Source: Owenia fusiformis
Taxonomy: Eukaryota; Annelida; Polychaeta; Sabellida; Oweniidae
Assembly (NCBI GenBank): GCA_903813345.2
Contig: CAIIXF020000001.1
Location: 14,091,915 to 14,155,914 of the forward strand
DNA length: 64,000 nt
Direction: 5' to 3'
In this document: piece after piece, positions 24,890-38,481 of the stretch
Numbering within the stretch: the stretch's first letter is position 1
Layout: each line of letters starts with the position of its first letter
Notes under the pieces: model-generated
Told to the model about the DNA's origin: nothing
Database searches by the model: none
The model's input: the letters and a program-made list of their open reading frames with translations, nothing else
Translations under genes and position numbers: made by a program

Positions 24890-26844
24890 TTACTGCGTAC
24901 TTACTAAATCACAATTAAATTAATTGTGTATAGTACTATGTAGTTATTTTCCCGTTTTCTGTCTATGTAATATTATTTAATGAGGGAAGTCAGGTTCTCA
25001 CTTTGAGCTCCATAAAGAGAGCAAAAGGTCCAGCAATTATCACATGTAAGGTAATAACTAATAACGTAAGCCATGTCCCATTTTATTTTTCTTCCTTACA
25101 GAGGTAAATCAGATGGGGGAGTAATATTTGGAGAGTTGGAATATGTTAAAGATGCAGTATACCATAGGTTTCTCGCCCAGACAATCAATGATGTCCCATT
25201 ATTATTGCTCATATAATATCTCACATACCATGTATATATCTTGAGAATAACTTATGAGTATATATTATTGCCGAAATATTGAAATAATCAACAGAACAAC
25301 CAACTTTCAGTAAAATTTAAAAATAATCGATTCTTGGCTACCAATGGGAATCCCCGTTGAGTCACACAAGCGCCCACACGCGCCTTGAACCAGGCAGCCA
25401 ATCAGGTTCAAGATAAAAAATTCAACAACCAATCAGATAACAGGGGGATTTTCCCGGTGTATTCAAACTTCAGATTGGATTAATTTCCGCGAAAATAATT
25501 AGATGGGTCAGTACAGTCTTGATTGTGCTATCTTATTATGGTATAGAGTCTCTTTAACAAAATTTTAATATTCTCAGAAACTTTATTTTATATCTATGTC
25601 CATCACATAGAATGAATACAATGTTGATGTGATATGCTTTGAAGTGTTGTCATTTAAGACATTGTAATAAATAAGAAAATGAAGTTTTGGCTCTCCAAGT
25701 AGTGCTTAAAAAGAGTGGCTGGAAATAGCAAGCATACATCAATCACTTCAGCTTCATTCGTTTTAGCTTCGAATGTCCGTTTAAAGTTTAAGTTTAGAAT
25801 TCGAATGTTCGCCAATGTGGCACGAATCTGAGTCTCGTCGAGAATGGGTCAATGTATCAAGCCATCATCTTGAGATCCCTTCATCGAAGAACGATGCTCA
25901 CGTACATTGATTGAAAGAAAATTAATCAAAGATTCCAAATAGAACTTTAAAATAAATATTATTCTCTGTTTTGGCAAAGCAGGTGATTGTCAAAATATAC
26001 TAACAATGTTAAAAGTTTTATGGTCAACTGATTATCTCAATGTATGAACCTGTTTTATGTTTATTTTTAATTATTGTATTCAAACATTTATTACAAAGTT
26101 TTGATTAATGTAAAATTTCCGGAGTTTCAAACGTATCAAACAATAAAATGTGATGATGATGTCATTTCGTGTTATATGTTTGTCTGTTAATAGGAATGTA
26201 AATGATCAATAGTGAAGGTTTTAGAAATATGCCCTGGTAAACAGTAACCATCAGAAGACAGACATTATTCTTGGAGTACCCGATAATAAAACACTAAATC
26301 ATATATACTAGTGCAAAATATATATTTATGTTTCCAAATGTTTAGGATATAATCTCAATATTGAAGAATTGATAAGGTTAACAGTACTAAAAAACATAGA
26401 AGAAAATATTGTACGGAAAGATGCAAGAAAGATACAGATGCATCAAGCTAAATGGGACACCATAGTAAAAACATATCAGTCCACATATATCCATGCTAAA
26501 TTGATAGGAAAGTGATACTAAACTTGTTATTATAGAACTTCCATTTACCTGATTTTGAATTTTTATGTACACAGGTTTTTATTGTATTTTGAATAAATAA
26601 AAAAAATAGTGAAGGAAAGCAGAGAAGAATATTTTGGGGGCATCATTGGTTTTTCTAGGATTCCGCTTGGTCTATCTAAAGAGAGTTAATTTTACTAATT
26701 CATCCGTAATAGTCACTTGTCATCATCCAGTCTGCTACCTTAAAGACCCCGTGAAAAGTTTGATATATAGTTTAATTATAAAAATATTACTTTTCATGAC
26801 TTGAAAATCCAATTGAGACACTTTTTGAAAAATATGACTTTTAA
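24890..26844. other. 3' flank of tachykinin gene, no further gene seen
   Basis: AT-rich sequence. AATAAA hexamers occur, for example at 26142-26147, and could serve as polyadenylation signals, but none can be assigned without transcripts. Short ORFs have no support. Confidence 0.4.
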
Positions 26845-26921
26845 TACCCTTTGCATTTGTTCGACTTCACTTCTTAAAAGGGAGCTTCATCTTCGTTAAT
26901 AACTAGACTGCACGCAGGCTA
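26845..26921. mobile_element. Short MITE, 9-bp-TSD family (copy 3)
   Basis: A 77-base copy from TACCCTTTGCATTTGTTCG to GCACGCAGGCTA. It is flanked by GACTTTTAA (26836-26844) and GACTTTAAA (26922-26930), an 8/9 match, again a 9-bp target duplication. Confidence 0.85.
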
Positions 26922-28740
26922 GACTTTAAAAAAAGTCGTTCATTTTATATTTTTGAATTTCCCGCCATTTTAAAAACAAAAATTTAGATTTTTAGATATT
27001 CAAATACAACACAACACTGTCAAACACATTTTTTTCTCTGTGCCAATTAACAGATTTAGGCAATAGTCATATTATTTCAACCATTAAATCTTTGATTGTA
27101 TGCATGTGTAAACTTTTAAAGCATCTAAAAAGACTAGTGATTTCACGATGAAAATAAGTTTTAGGCTAGGCCTATAATAAAAGCCAAAGTGATCAAAACT
27201 TTATATGGGGCCTTTAAGAAGATCAAAAACAAATGATTAATACCTGAAAAAACGACCCATTTTTAGAATTCCCCACTTAACCCTCGAGGAAATACATCAA
27301 TCTTTCCACGTAAATATCCATCGGGAAACAAGATATATTTCTCAAGTAAGGGACTGTTAAATTGGGCTGTCAAAATCCTTACCCTGGACTAACCTAGTTA
27401 GTCAATTCCCCCACCCTGGGAAATTGACCCTGGTCAAATATAGTCCAAATTCAAAGGTCCCAGCTCCAGAGACGAAGAACTATGTCGAACTCCTATACTG
27501 CGTGTCTAGTCCAATTGCAAGGTTGGAGTTAGCCTCATATCGTTTCTTTTCTTTTGAAATATCCTTGACTTTTTTTTAATGGACGAGACCATGTATAATG
27601 TTTTCTAGATCCGGATTTTTTCTGTTAACAATTAGTTCGCATTTGGGAAATTTGTAAATATGATTACATTTATTTGCGTCATTACTGTCGCTACTGAAAG
27701 AGATAAATCACCGTGGCGTGTCGCCAAGAATCATTACCGTTAATGAGAGTTTTGTATTTTCCTATGACACCTTGTATTCTCTAATGGATATAGTATATAT
27801 AAAATACATGTATGCAAAGATATCCTATTCACACATACCTTTGGGTGGAAATTGTAATTAATACCTCAAAAGCAGTTTATTTTGTTTTTGATTAATGTAA
27901 ATACGGAAAATGGATTTGATATTCATGAAGTGTTTTAAATGAACCCCAATAGTATACTTTTTCATGCAAATATTGAACATACACTCTAACCACTCATGCA
28001 TCCCCAATGTACATCCCATCCAAGGACATTGACTGCACTGTACCTAAGGTTGTTTAAATCCTCAAGCTATTATAGTGATCTAATTATTGGGTATGCTGTA
28101 TAAGTTCAAAAATTGTTTATTAGCCTTAGCAATTAAAAAATATAAAAACAATTAGGGTAAAGAAACTAACTTTCAATTGCAAAGACAAAATAAACTTCTT
28201 ATCGCCCAATAAAGAACTAATTGACAATACGGAAATAGATCGAGTGAAATATTTGAACTTATAATTGATGAAAAGCTAAATTGGAAGGAGCAGATTTACT
28301 TTATCAAGTAAAATATATCTAGAAATGTAAAATCTTTCGAAAGTGCATAATTATTGCAACCAAATGCACTGTACTGTTGATTGATTTATAAACGTTTACC
28401 CGTTCGTTCAATCGATGCAATTGACTATTGCCCGTATCACGTTCTCATTGGTTAGTGAGTATGCCATATACCCCAGGTGAATCTGTCATACAACGCAAGT
28501 GAATATGCCATATTCATTGCGGAATATGACATATATCTGTATCGGGTTTACCGCGTAACACACATTAAGAAAAGCGACAAGACGGAATCCAAATCTATGA
28601 CTAACTCACTGACACTCTCGGAGTTTCAATTAATGAAAATGATGGTCGGAAAATACCCTTTCTAGCATACTATGATATCTAACATAGATTACATAGTGAA
28701 TTACTTGTACTACTGTAAATGAAGCTTTCTTCAAAAGATG
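26922..28740. other. Intergenic DNA, no gene seen
   Basis: Low-complexity AT-rich sequence with short unsupported ORFs such as that at 28477-28665. No repeat boundary or domain recognised. Confidence 0.45.
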
Positions 28741-28746
28741 CGAAAT

Positions 28747-29609
28747 CCTTGTATTCGCGAATGCAACTAGCGGCTACCGGATTAAACTACTTTAAACTAT
28801 TTTATGACCAACTCATTTAAAGAATAGGTATCGATATGGAGAACTGAATTCAACAATATTTTTCTCTTAAACCAATCATTGAAAACATTCTGTAAAAAAC
28901 ATGGTATTTTATGTAATGTTGACTGTTTGACAACAATTTAATGCGAAAATCATTTAGAAATATTTTATATAACTGTTTCTGTTAACATTTTTGTTTTTTA
29001 GTGCAATTGTTTTTGCTCCTTTCCACCAATTCTTGAGAATGAAATAAAATGTCTTTCCGAACCTTGTTGGAACAAATATACCATATACAACATGTTTTTA
29101 GACCTCTCAATATTAAAGTTATACAAAGGAATTTTTGGTTGATTTTAAAAAAGTATTCAAAAAATTAAAACAAAATTCCCCCAAAATAGATAAAAATCAA
29201 GAAAAACCTTTTATTTCATTAACAAGATACTTTTTTAAAATCAACCAAAATTTCCTTTGTACAATTACAATATTGAGAGACCTAAACATGTTGTGTTTAT
29301 GTCGTTTTGTTCCAATGAGGTTCGGAAAGATGTTTCATTTCACTCTGGAAACATGATACCAAGAACAAAACAAGTGTTTGATGTGTTTTTTAAAACAATA
29401 TAGATGAAAGTATGTATATCCCTTTCAAATTATATTGTTACCATTCAATATAATTAAGAGAAACGTGTGTTCAAAAAGTTCGCCATATCGATACCCATTC
29501 TTTGAATGGAATACTGGCAGGGACTATTCATATTTTTAAATGAGTTGCCTATAAAATAGTAGGTTAATCCGGTAGCCGACAGCCGTAAGTTGGATTCGTG
29601 AATACAAAC
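28747..29609. mobile_element. Large imperfect fold-back element
   Basis: About 430-base arms are imperfect reverse complements around a centre near 29190. Matching landmarks include GGCTACCGGATTAA near 28773 and its mirror near 29567, and TTTTGGTTGATTTTAAAA near 29133 and its mirror near 29231. The small ORF at 29135-29356 lies across the arm and is not a gene. Arms are clearly diverged, so this is older than the element at 2814. Confidence 0.75.
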
Positions 29610-31026
29610 TAACATTTGAACATTAGCCAACGAAAACCTACTAGTAATTAGTTTTGCTCTTATAAGTTTGCCTCATTTCAAAGAACGCGTATGTTCACAT
29701 GATTCAGAAAACTACAGCTTCATAAATACTGTATGTCAAACCACATGCCCATTAAATGCTCTTCCATAAGTCTCAGCTGATAACGGTTTCTCCAAATCAT
29801 CAAAAACAACCAATATGGTAATTTCCATGATATATAGCATTCATTTCCTCGCGCTGAAACAAGTGTATCATTTTCAGTATCATTCTTCCCATATTAAGCT
29901 CCTAACTCGGTCTTATCATAGAATCCCACTCACTGTCAAATCATATTTTCAGATAAAACATGAGTACATTTAATGTATTTGATGAACTGAGGATTGAATT
30001 TAACAAGGAGGCTGAAATCATTCTGAGTCAGATCACAAATGATAATATGAAGGAATACAACAAAACGGAAGAAGATTGACTCTAATGAGGATCTTTAATG
30101 AACTGCCGTGTTTTAAATTCTACCAATGTTTTTCTTAGTTTAATCATCATCTTTCTATTTATCCGAATGTTCATAGTGATGAATCCACGCAATAAGAAGT
30201 TAACTTAAACGCATGAGGATAATTTGGTAAATGATGAAAGATGTTGTAAACCAACTATATCATTCTATCGCATTCTAATTCAATTGACTACTACTGTATT
30301 TCAAGGTTTTCAATGTTGCTTCAGATAGTCTAGTCCTAAAATACATTTTATGGTTTCTGTCCTCCAACGCAATGAATAATAAAACAGTTTTCTCAACAAT
30401 GAAATTGCGGGGAAAAGGCACGATGAGATTGCATCACTGCAACTGCAACCTGCACTATAATGGGTAACATTTGAAACATTCAGGGCCATCATGCACCAAT
30501 GTACGTTTTTATTGTTTATTTATTTCAAAGCCTTTGATGAAAATACATATTTCCAATTCTAATCGGCCGATGGCATTTTAGCAAAAATTGAAAATTTTAC
30601 GGAATACATTGACACATAAGATATACAATAAAGTAGAAGCGGTTGTACTTCTAGAAAAGGATGGGGTTGTCATGGAGAAGCGGCGTTACACATCATCTCA
30701 CTGAAAGACTGAAGGAGGGTTACATGTTAGCGGGGATAGAATCTGTCACTTATGATTCGAAATCAATTTTCATGGAGAAGTCAATGACACCATTTCAAAA
30801 TAAGACAAGTACATAAATTTGATTTATGTATTAATTTATGACACCTGGTGCAATTTGTTTACTTTCACACATTGATTTAAGAAGAGCTGTTGTATTTGGG
30901 AAAAGTGTTTCATAGTATAGACATTCTGATTTATGAGTGTCTCTCTTTATCTAAAGCTTGAGAGAGTCTCTCTATTCCGAGGAATACTGTAGTAGATACC
31001 GTGCATCCCACAATGGTGTATAGGTT
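29610..31026. other. Intergenic DNA, no gene seen
   Basis: No supported coding region. Short minus-strand ORFs at 30310-30492 and 30947-31168 have no domain; the latter runs into the transposon that begins at 31027. Confidence 0.4.
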
Positions 31027-31584
31027 CAGGGGCGGATCTGGGAACCAACAAGGGGGGGGGGCCTAAAACCCTTAAGTGGGCCCAAATTTTGAAATTTTGA
31101 GGCCCATTTTCTTCAAAATTTGGTCCATTTTGCCCCATCTTGCCCCATCGAGTCCCATGAGGTCCCATGAGGTCCCATGAAGTAACGTGGGACTCGGTGG
31201 GACTCGATGGGGCAAAATCCCACGAAGTCCCATGGAGTCCAATCGAGAATGAACATGTTCATTCTTTCCATGGGGCATAGTGGGATTTTCGATCATATGA
31301 CGTGTTGTGTGAAGCCCGGCATACACAAATGGGGTACGGTGGGATTTGATGGGACTCCATGGGGCTTGATGGGACTCCATGGGGCACGATGGGCAAAATC
31401 ATCAAGGTCCCATGGGACTTCGTGGGATTCGATGGGGCAAATTGGGATTCGATGGGGCAAGATGGGACTCGATGGGGCAAGATGGGACTCGATGGGGCAA
31501 GTGGGATTTTGCCCCATTGGTGTATACCGGGCTTAATGACCAAAAGGCCAAGGGGGGGGGGGGGGCGGTCCAGATCCGCCAGTG
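31027..31584. mobile_element. 558-bp non-autonomous DNA transposon with 5-bp TSD
   Basis: The left end CAGGGGCGGATCTGG and the reverse complement of the right end, CACTGGCGGATCTGG, match at 13 of 15 positions. A direct repeat AGGTT flanks it (31022-31026 and 31585-31589). Poly-G runs lie just inside each end. The interior is filled with short direct and inverted repeats of a GGGACTCGATGGGGCAA type, which produce many meaningless ORFs on both strands. Superfamily not assigned. Confidence 0.8.
31312..31534. mobile_element. Nested 223-bp element inside the 31-kb transposon
   Basis: The ends AAGCCCGGCATACACAAATG and, in reverse complement, AAGCCCGGTATACACCAATG are inverted repeats with two mismatches in the first 20 bases. 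The interior includes a tandem GATGGGACTCGATGGGGCAA repeat (about 31430-31503). Similar GATGGGGCAAAATCCCAC sequence occurs outside it in the host element. So either a related element inserted into it, or the host element grew from an inner hairpin. Confidence 0.65.
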
Positions 31585-31807
31585 AGGTTTCACTCAAGTG
31601 CAACTGGGACAGTCATTGAAATCCTGTAGAATCATATACATTTAATGTGGCCTTAAATAGCAGCTCGGCTCTTGTTGTTCAAAATAATTTCTTATTTCCG
31701 GTTTGATTAAGGAAGGTAGGGTGTAACAGGGGATACTTCCTAGCAAACCGGTTTTTGTGCTTTTGAAGTTGTGAAGTGTTTTCTTGTTTTTCACATCTGG
31801 TGGCAAT

Positions 31808-33727
31808 GGTCATCATGTATCAAAGTGCAGTATCATTAAGGAAGGACTACATTCAAACCATTCAGGGTCAATCATTGGGCATATTTGTACATTATTATCA
31901 AAGTGGCACAACCGTTGAACCATTTGGGGTCATCATGTATTAAAGTGCAGTATCATTAACGAAGGACTTCATTCAAACCATTCAGGGTCAATCATTGGGC
32001 ATATTTGTACATTATTATCAAAGTGGCACAACCGTTGAACCATTTGGGGTCATCATGTATTAAAGTGCAGTATCATTAAGGAAGGACTTCATTCAAACCA
32101 TTCAGGGTCAATCATTGGGCATATTTGTACATTATTATCAAAGTGGCACATTTGTTGAACCATTTTGGGTCTTCATGTATCAAAGTGCATTATCACAAAG
32201 GAAGGACTACATTCTAACCAATAAAGGTCAATCATTGGGCATATTTGTACATTATTATCAAAGTGGCACATTTGTTGAACCATTTGGGGTCTTCGTGCAT
32301 CAAAGTGCATTATCATCAAGGAAGGACTACATTCAAATCATTCAGGGTCATCTATTGGGCATATTTGTAAATTCTTATCAAAGTGGCACAACCGTTGAAC
32401 CATTTGGGGTCTTCATGCATCAAAGTGCATTATCATTAAGGAAGGACTACATTCAAACCATTCAGGGTCATTTATTGGGCATATTTGTACATTACTATCA
32501 AAGTGGCACAATCGTTGAACCATTCTGGGTCATCATGCATCAATGTGCATTATCATCAAGGAAGGACTACATTCAAATCATTCAGGGTCATCTATTGGGC
32601 ATATTTGTACATTATTGTCAAAGTGGCACAATCTTTGAACCATTTGGGGTCTCCATGCATCAATGTGCATTATCATTAAGGAAGGACTACATTCAAACCA
32701 TTCAGGGTCATTTATTGGGCATATTTGTACATTACTATCAAAGTGGCACAATCGTTGAACCATTCTGGGTCTCCATGCATCAATGTGCATTATCATCAAG
32801 GAAGGACTACATTCAAATCATTCAGGGTCATCTATTGGGCATATTTGTAAATTCTTATCAAAGTGGCACAACCGTTGAACCATTTGGGGTCTTCATGCAT
32901 CAAAGTGCATTATCATTAAGGAAGGACTACATTCAAACCATTCAGGGTCATTTATTGGGCATATTTGTACATTACTATCAAAGTGGCACAATCGTTGAAC
33001 CATTCTGGGTCTTCATGCATCAAAGTGCAGTATCATCAAGGAAGGACTACATTCAAATCATTCAGGGTCATCTATTGGGCATATTTGTACATTATTGTCA
33101 AAGTGGCACAATCTTTGAACCATTTGGGGTCTCCATGCATCAATGTGCATTATCATCAAGGAAGGACTACATTCAAATCATTCAAGGTCAATCAATGGAC
33201 ATATTTGTACATTATTGTCAAAGTGGCACAATCTTTGAACCATTTGGGGTCTCCATGCATCAATGTGCATTATCATCAAGGAAGGACTACATTCAAACCA
33301 TTCAGGGTCAACCATTGGGCATATTTGTACATTATCATTAGAGTGGCACAATCGTTGAACCATTTGGGGTGTTCATGCATCAATGTGCATTATCATCAAG
33401 GAAGGACTACATTCAAATCATTCAAGGTCAATCAATGGACATATTTGTACATTATTGTCAAAGTGGCACAATCTTTGAACCATTTGGGGTCTTCATGCAT
33501 CAATGTGCATTATCATCAAGGAAGGACTACATTCAAACCATTCAGGGTCAACCATTGGGCATATTTGTAAATTCTTATCAAAGTGGCACAACCGTTGAAC
33601 CATTCGGGGTCTTCATGCATCAATGTGCATTATCATCAAGGAAGGACTACATTCAAACCATTCAGGGTCAACCATTGGGCATATTTGTACATTATTATCA
33701 AAGTGGCACAACCGTTGAATCAATCGG
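31808..33727. repeat. 16-unit tandem array of a 120-bp repeat
   Basis: Sixteen exact 120-base periods, each containing AAGGAAGGACTACATTC, TTGGGCATATTTGTA and CAAAGTGGCACA. Because 120 is 40 codons, frames stay open across many units (for example 32115-33341). Units 2 and 3 carry an in-frame TAA and the unit near 33341 a TAG. Several units recur as four-unit blocks: lines of sequence at 32341-32520 are identical to those at 32821-33000, a 480-base higher-order period. Degenerate units trail on to about 33955. There is no start context or splice evidence, so I call it satellite DNA. Confidence 0.95.
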
Positions 33728-33955
33728 AGCATAAATATGCATTATCATTGAGGTCAGGTAACATTTTAACTATTCAGGATGATCAAACATCATTTCGACT
33801 TGCATTAAGGTTGGTCAGCCTTTAAAACATTTTGACTCTTGGTGCGTTAATGTGCATTATCATTAAGGTGAGGCACTTGGACATACATTAAGGTGGGTCA
33901 ACCGTTCGGAGTCTCCATGCGTTAATGTGCATTTTCATTAAGGTACATTAAGGAC

Positions 33956-36900
33956 AGCACTGAAGGTCAAATATAATTCTTTTTATAGATAATCATTTGT
34001 ATTTTCAAATCAGATGACCATAAAGAAAAACAACTTGTGGAGAGTTGTTCATAATAGACCATATCATAATGCAAACCGTTGTTTTATCATGATTTACTTA
34101 ATGATTCATTAAATAAAAAATTGAGGTATCCGCCCATCTTTTTGAAATAAATGCTTGCTTTATGGACGGATTAGGCGGAACAAAATTCTTAACTCTTAGC
34201 GGTCGGAGGACGAGGATATCTCAGAAACCTTCCCTTGTAATCTGCTTACCAAATAACTCGTCAAAGGGAAAGGTACGGATCGGTGCAAGAGTTAACTAAG
34301 GATTTAAGCCCTGGACTTGCTGCATTGTGTGCTGAATCATCCCATTGAATGTGTTGCTTCCAAATCTTTGCATGAGCGCGCAGCGGGAATGTAAAGTATA
34401 GGAAACAACGCCCTAGTGGAATGGATGAAACAGCCACAATGCATTCAGTTTTGGGCTTAAATTCTTTACACACTTTGCAAAATATTTTCTACGAAATCAC
34501 CTAAAAGATACAAAATCACCAAAAGAACATATTTTCAATGAAACTTTTTGCAAGGGTCAAGTTGGCAAGGTATCATTTTCAATCTTGAGAGTCAAGCTAT
34601 CACATTGACAACTGTTTAACAAGCGACCTTGGATACAGTGATAGGTGATATAATGCACTGCATGTATATGAAATACTGTGTTCGGATTGGCTTGAATCGG
34701 ACACATCTTGCTATGTGTGAATAAATGTGTCCACGTAAATGATTTGCCTTTATGTCTAGATACTATCGATGTTCATTATGGCCCTAAACTACCCTTTGAA
34801 AAGAGGGATTTATTAATTGTCTTTAATTGAAAGTTCAGGTTGTAGAAATGTCAAAATTCACTAGAATAAGAATGGGGTATTCTTTTTAGAACTATTACGA
34901 AGTAATCCTTAAGTTAATAAAGCGTTTTAATTCAAGAACGGTTGTGATATTGTGGCGATTCACGACCAAATTTGTTCAAAATTGGGATTTCATTTGAAAC
35001 ATCATCACAAGAGCTTAATACATGCACAGAATTAGAGACGATAAAATCCCATGAAATGAGGACCAAGTGATTAAACAGTTGAAACGACGGTTATGTCCGC
35101 CATTTGTGACAACGGCATCTGACTTTACCGTTGTCAGGTTATTCCGGTGTGAGCAGGTTTCTAGCGAGATAGTGAGGTAAAACAGATAAATATGTGTTAA
35201 AAGTAATTTATTATGTATTACAAAAACACTTTCGAACTGTTATTTGGCCATTTACATGAATCATTTGTAATGTTTTTTCTATGATTGACGTTACCAATAT
35301 TTTCAGCAAATATTGGAAAAACTATATTTCTTTCCAAGTGGCGACGTATCAATCAGCTACACTCATGATGTACTCAATGATGACGTATTTCAGTTCAGGT
35401 GTGTTTTGAGGCGATCGATCTAGATCTATCATCCTCAGTACAGTCAGCTTCCTACATGCTGTAACTCCCACAAACATCACATTCCAGACCTTAACGTTCT
35501 TTCACTCTGGCAAAAATGTGACATCTTTGGCTTTTTGCATTGATAAAAACTCAACTCAAGAGTGAATTTCCTCAAATATATATTATAAATGGAAAGTATA
35601 ACGCCTGGGCGTTGTCTTTGAAATAAAAACCGTGTCCTTATTTCCTGGTATTTCTATTCTTTATTTCCCTTGGCTATTGATAGGGAAAAACCACAAATCA
35701 ATCAGCCGCCTTAATGACATCAATTAATAGCCAGCCATCAATTTGCCCATAAGTTTCAATTAACACTTTATTTTAGTGCATTGTAAAAATCCAACACCAA
35801 TTTCGTTTGATATCATTGTGAGCAATGAAATACCCCTACTCTCAGAATTGAACATGATATAATAACAGGGCTTGATATGTTTTACATACATTAGTCAATG
35901 AGAATAAATATACACCTATGACAGTATCCATTATCCTGCTTTTATGAAATAGTGTATAAAAAGCATTCAGCGAACCCTTTGAAAGCTTTTGACATTGACA
36001 TTACTATTATTTAACAGGTTCATTGTAACAATACTTTGAAGCTTCAACGTGATGAATGCATCGGGAGTTAAGAGTAACTTCAGAAAGATAGAAGAACAGC
36101 CAATGGTAGCTGAAATCAAAATTCATCTTCAAATGAACATTGTGATTTCACTAAATAAGGAGGAATGTCATCGTGATGAGCCATGACATCTCATTTCTTC
36201 TCAGCCCTGTTTCAGGTGAGACAGAAAGATGCTAGAGCTATCAGAATGGAGGAACATTACCACAGCTGATAGTTCCATCTTGATTTACAAGTTTTCAGTT
36301 GCTCCACCTAAAGTCGAAGATGTGATAGATCTAGATCTTCCCAGTGCTTATTAGTGTTCATCCTTGGTCTAAGCAGAGTCTTTGGTCTAAGTGCATTTCA
36401 GTCCTTTCCATAGCTGCGATAGAAGAAGCTCGATATTGAATGATGATTAGTGTTTATTGCCTTATCCTATTAGTATTTATTTTCCCCCATACATCAATAC
36501 AGTGACCTAATTCAGCGTGCATTAATATACAGATGCTCCAATACGAAAATTGGTCGGACAATAATCCATGGAGGACCATATTTGTTTTACACAATATCAT
36601 GGGCTTTTAGATCAAAGTAATTTTTTTGAGCCGTCTCATTAACTACCAATTTGGACTTTATGTCATTATTGTTTTGTCAATCCCTGTGAAAAGTAGACTG
36701 ATATTGGAAGTTGTTGTTCAGGAAATGACACCCATATTACAACTGTAGGGAGCTACAGGTATATAAAGAAGATGAACAAGTTTATTTACAGTAATAATTC
36801 ACGACCTGGCCTCAGAAAAATCTAAATCTAATTTGAATTAGCAACACACTGGAGTCAGAGTTTTTTTTTAATTCGAAGAACAAAGAATTCAAAATGCTCC

Positions 36901-38220
36901 CTCTTCATTTCGGAAGTTAAAAAAGTACTCAGATTTTGGGAATTCATTGTACGGTTGCAGATCTTGGAAAACAAAAGAGAACTATGTTTTCAAAAAATAT
37001 GACCCCAGTCTATGATATTTATTATAAGGACGTTAAAACCATCTTGACCATTTTAATCCATATAAGTTGACGTTCGACAAAGACATTTGGCACATTTGGT
37101 AGAAGTTCAGACACCTACAAAGGTGGGATATCCGTTAAATATGCTAAAGTACATTTGTAACTCAATCATTTCATGAAAAAAACAGTGGTGCACCATCTTC
37201 AGAGAAGGTAGAGAACCAATTGATCAATTTTTCAAATGTAACAAGGATTGACGTCATATTGAAATTTTCCGGAACATGTGTTTTTGACTCATGTTTCTAA
37301 TTTTGATCGCATTATCAGAATTTTTTAAGGATATAACTGAAATTTCATTTGTATATTTAACTAGTTTCACATGTGCAAATTAGAGGTAAGAGGGTTATTG
37401 AGATATCAGGCCTATTTTTATACCCACCCGGTACATTTCCTAGCTAACAAGTTTACGTTTTTATAAGGGGGGGGGGGGGGGGGGGCTTATGAGTTTGTGT
37501 TTGCCAGAACGTAGAACAAAGTATGTACTTGTTTAGACCTTAGTGCAAAACCACGTTAAGCACAGAGAAAAAAACATACTTGCAAGTCTATAAACTTCAA
37601 TGATAGCTGTCTATATGTTCTAATTAGTTGCCTGCCTCGGGCCTTTGGTACTGAATCCTAATGCCCCTATTAACATTTTAACCAGCAACTAAGATTGCAT
37701 GTAATGAGCGATATATCCTTCACTACTTAGTTTTCATATTTTACCAAAGAGCCAAATCAACAATATTTAAATCATCAACATTCAGCTTTATCATAAAACA
37801 TCAGTTGGATTATGGAACTGACCAATAGGTCAACCAAAAATGATTACAAATGACATTAGTTGATTGGTGGCATTTAGTAAGGACTAATTTATTTATTAAA
37901 GATTAATGGATTTGATGCACTTTATCACTGTTGATGTGCATTTCAATGGAACAGTGCGCAGGAATGATTTAAAGTATCAAAAATTCTCATATGCAATATA
38001 CTATTCTTGTACAAAGTAAGCATATTTAAAGATCTTAAAACGTGAATTATATAGAAGTTCTTAATTATCCCTGTACAAATATTCCACATGCACATGGCTT
38101 TTAGTTATATGTTGAGGTTCTGAATCCTATCAAAATATAGTAAACAAGAAGGATCTAAAAATGTGCAGTAATATTACATGCATTTATTTAAATAAGGATA
38201 TATATTATGAATGAACGAAA
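33956..38220. other. Long intergenic stretch, no gene seen
   Basis: No coding feature could be supported. It contains a run of 19 G at 37467-37485. The motif GATCTAGATC-type palindromes occur in opposite orientation near 35415-35430 and 36320-36340, which might mark ends of an old element, but this is weak. Confidence 0.45.
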
Positions 38221-38227
38221 ACAATAT

Positions 38228-38440
38228 ATTCTTTGTTCTGTTGGCGCTTTAACATTCCACGTAATATTGTGCAAACCGACAGCAGTTACAAAAAGTAAGG
38301 ATGTATTTATGAAACGAAAACAATTAAACATATATCTGTGTTGGCGGTTTAATATTTAAAGTAATATTGTACAAACCGATAGCACTTACCAGAAAAAGGA
38401 TGTATTTATGAAACGAAAACAATAAAACATTTCTACGAAA
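38228..38440 (+). repeat. Two decayed copies of sulfotransferase exon-1 sequence
   Basis: ATTCTTTGTTCTGTTGGCG (38228) continues in a form closely matching ATTCTTTGTTCTATTGGCG, which encodes the membrane anchor of the sulfotransferase (from 38524). About 29 of the first 34 bases agree. A second, weaker copy starts near 38337 (TGTGTTGGCGGTTTAATATT). The two share a tail containing GGATGTATTTATGAAACG. They look like local tandem duplications of the anchor-coding segment that have since decayed. Confidence 0.6.
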
Positions 38441-38481
38441 ACATTTCCCTAAAACAACTAACTGGTCTACTCCAACAAATA

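Noticed and set aside
29135-29356. 73-codon ORF as a gene
   Set aside because: It spans the arm and centre of the fold-back at 28747-29609 and has low-complexity K/N/F composition.
31072-31619. Cluster of overlapping ORFs on both strands
   Set aside because: All arise from GGGACTCGATGGGGCAA-type repeats inside a non-autonomous transposon.
32115-33341. 408-codon repeat ORF as a protein gene
   Set aside because: The 120-bp period preserves any stop-free frame. Neighbouring units contain in-frame stops, and there is no signal peptide, domain or splice context.
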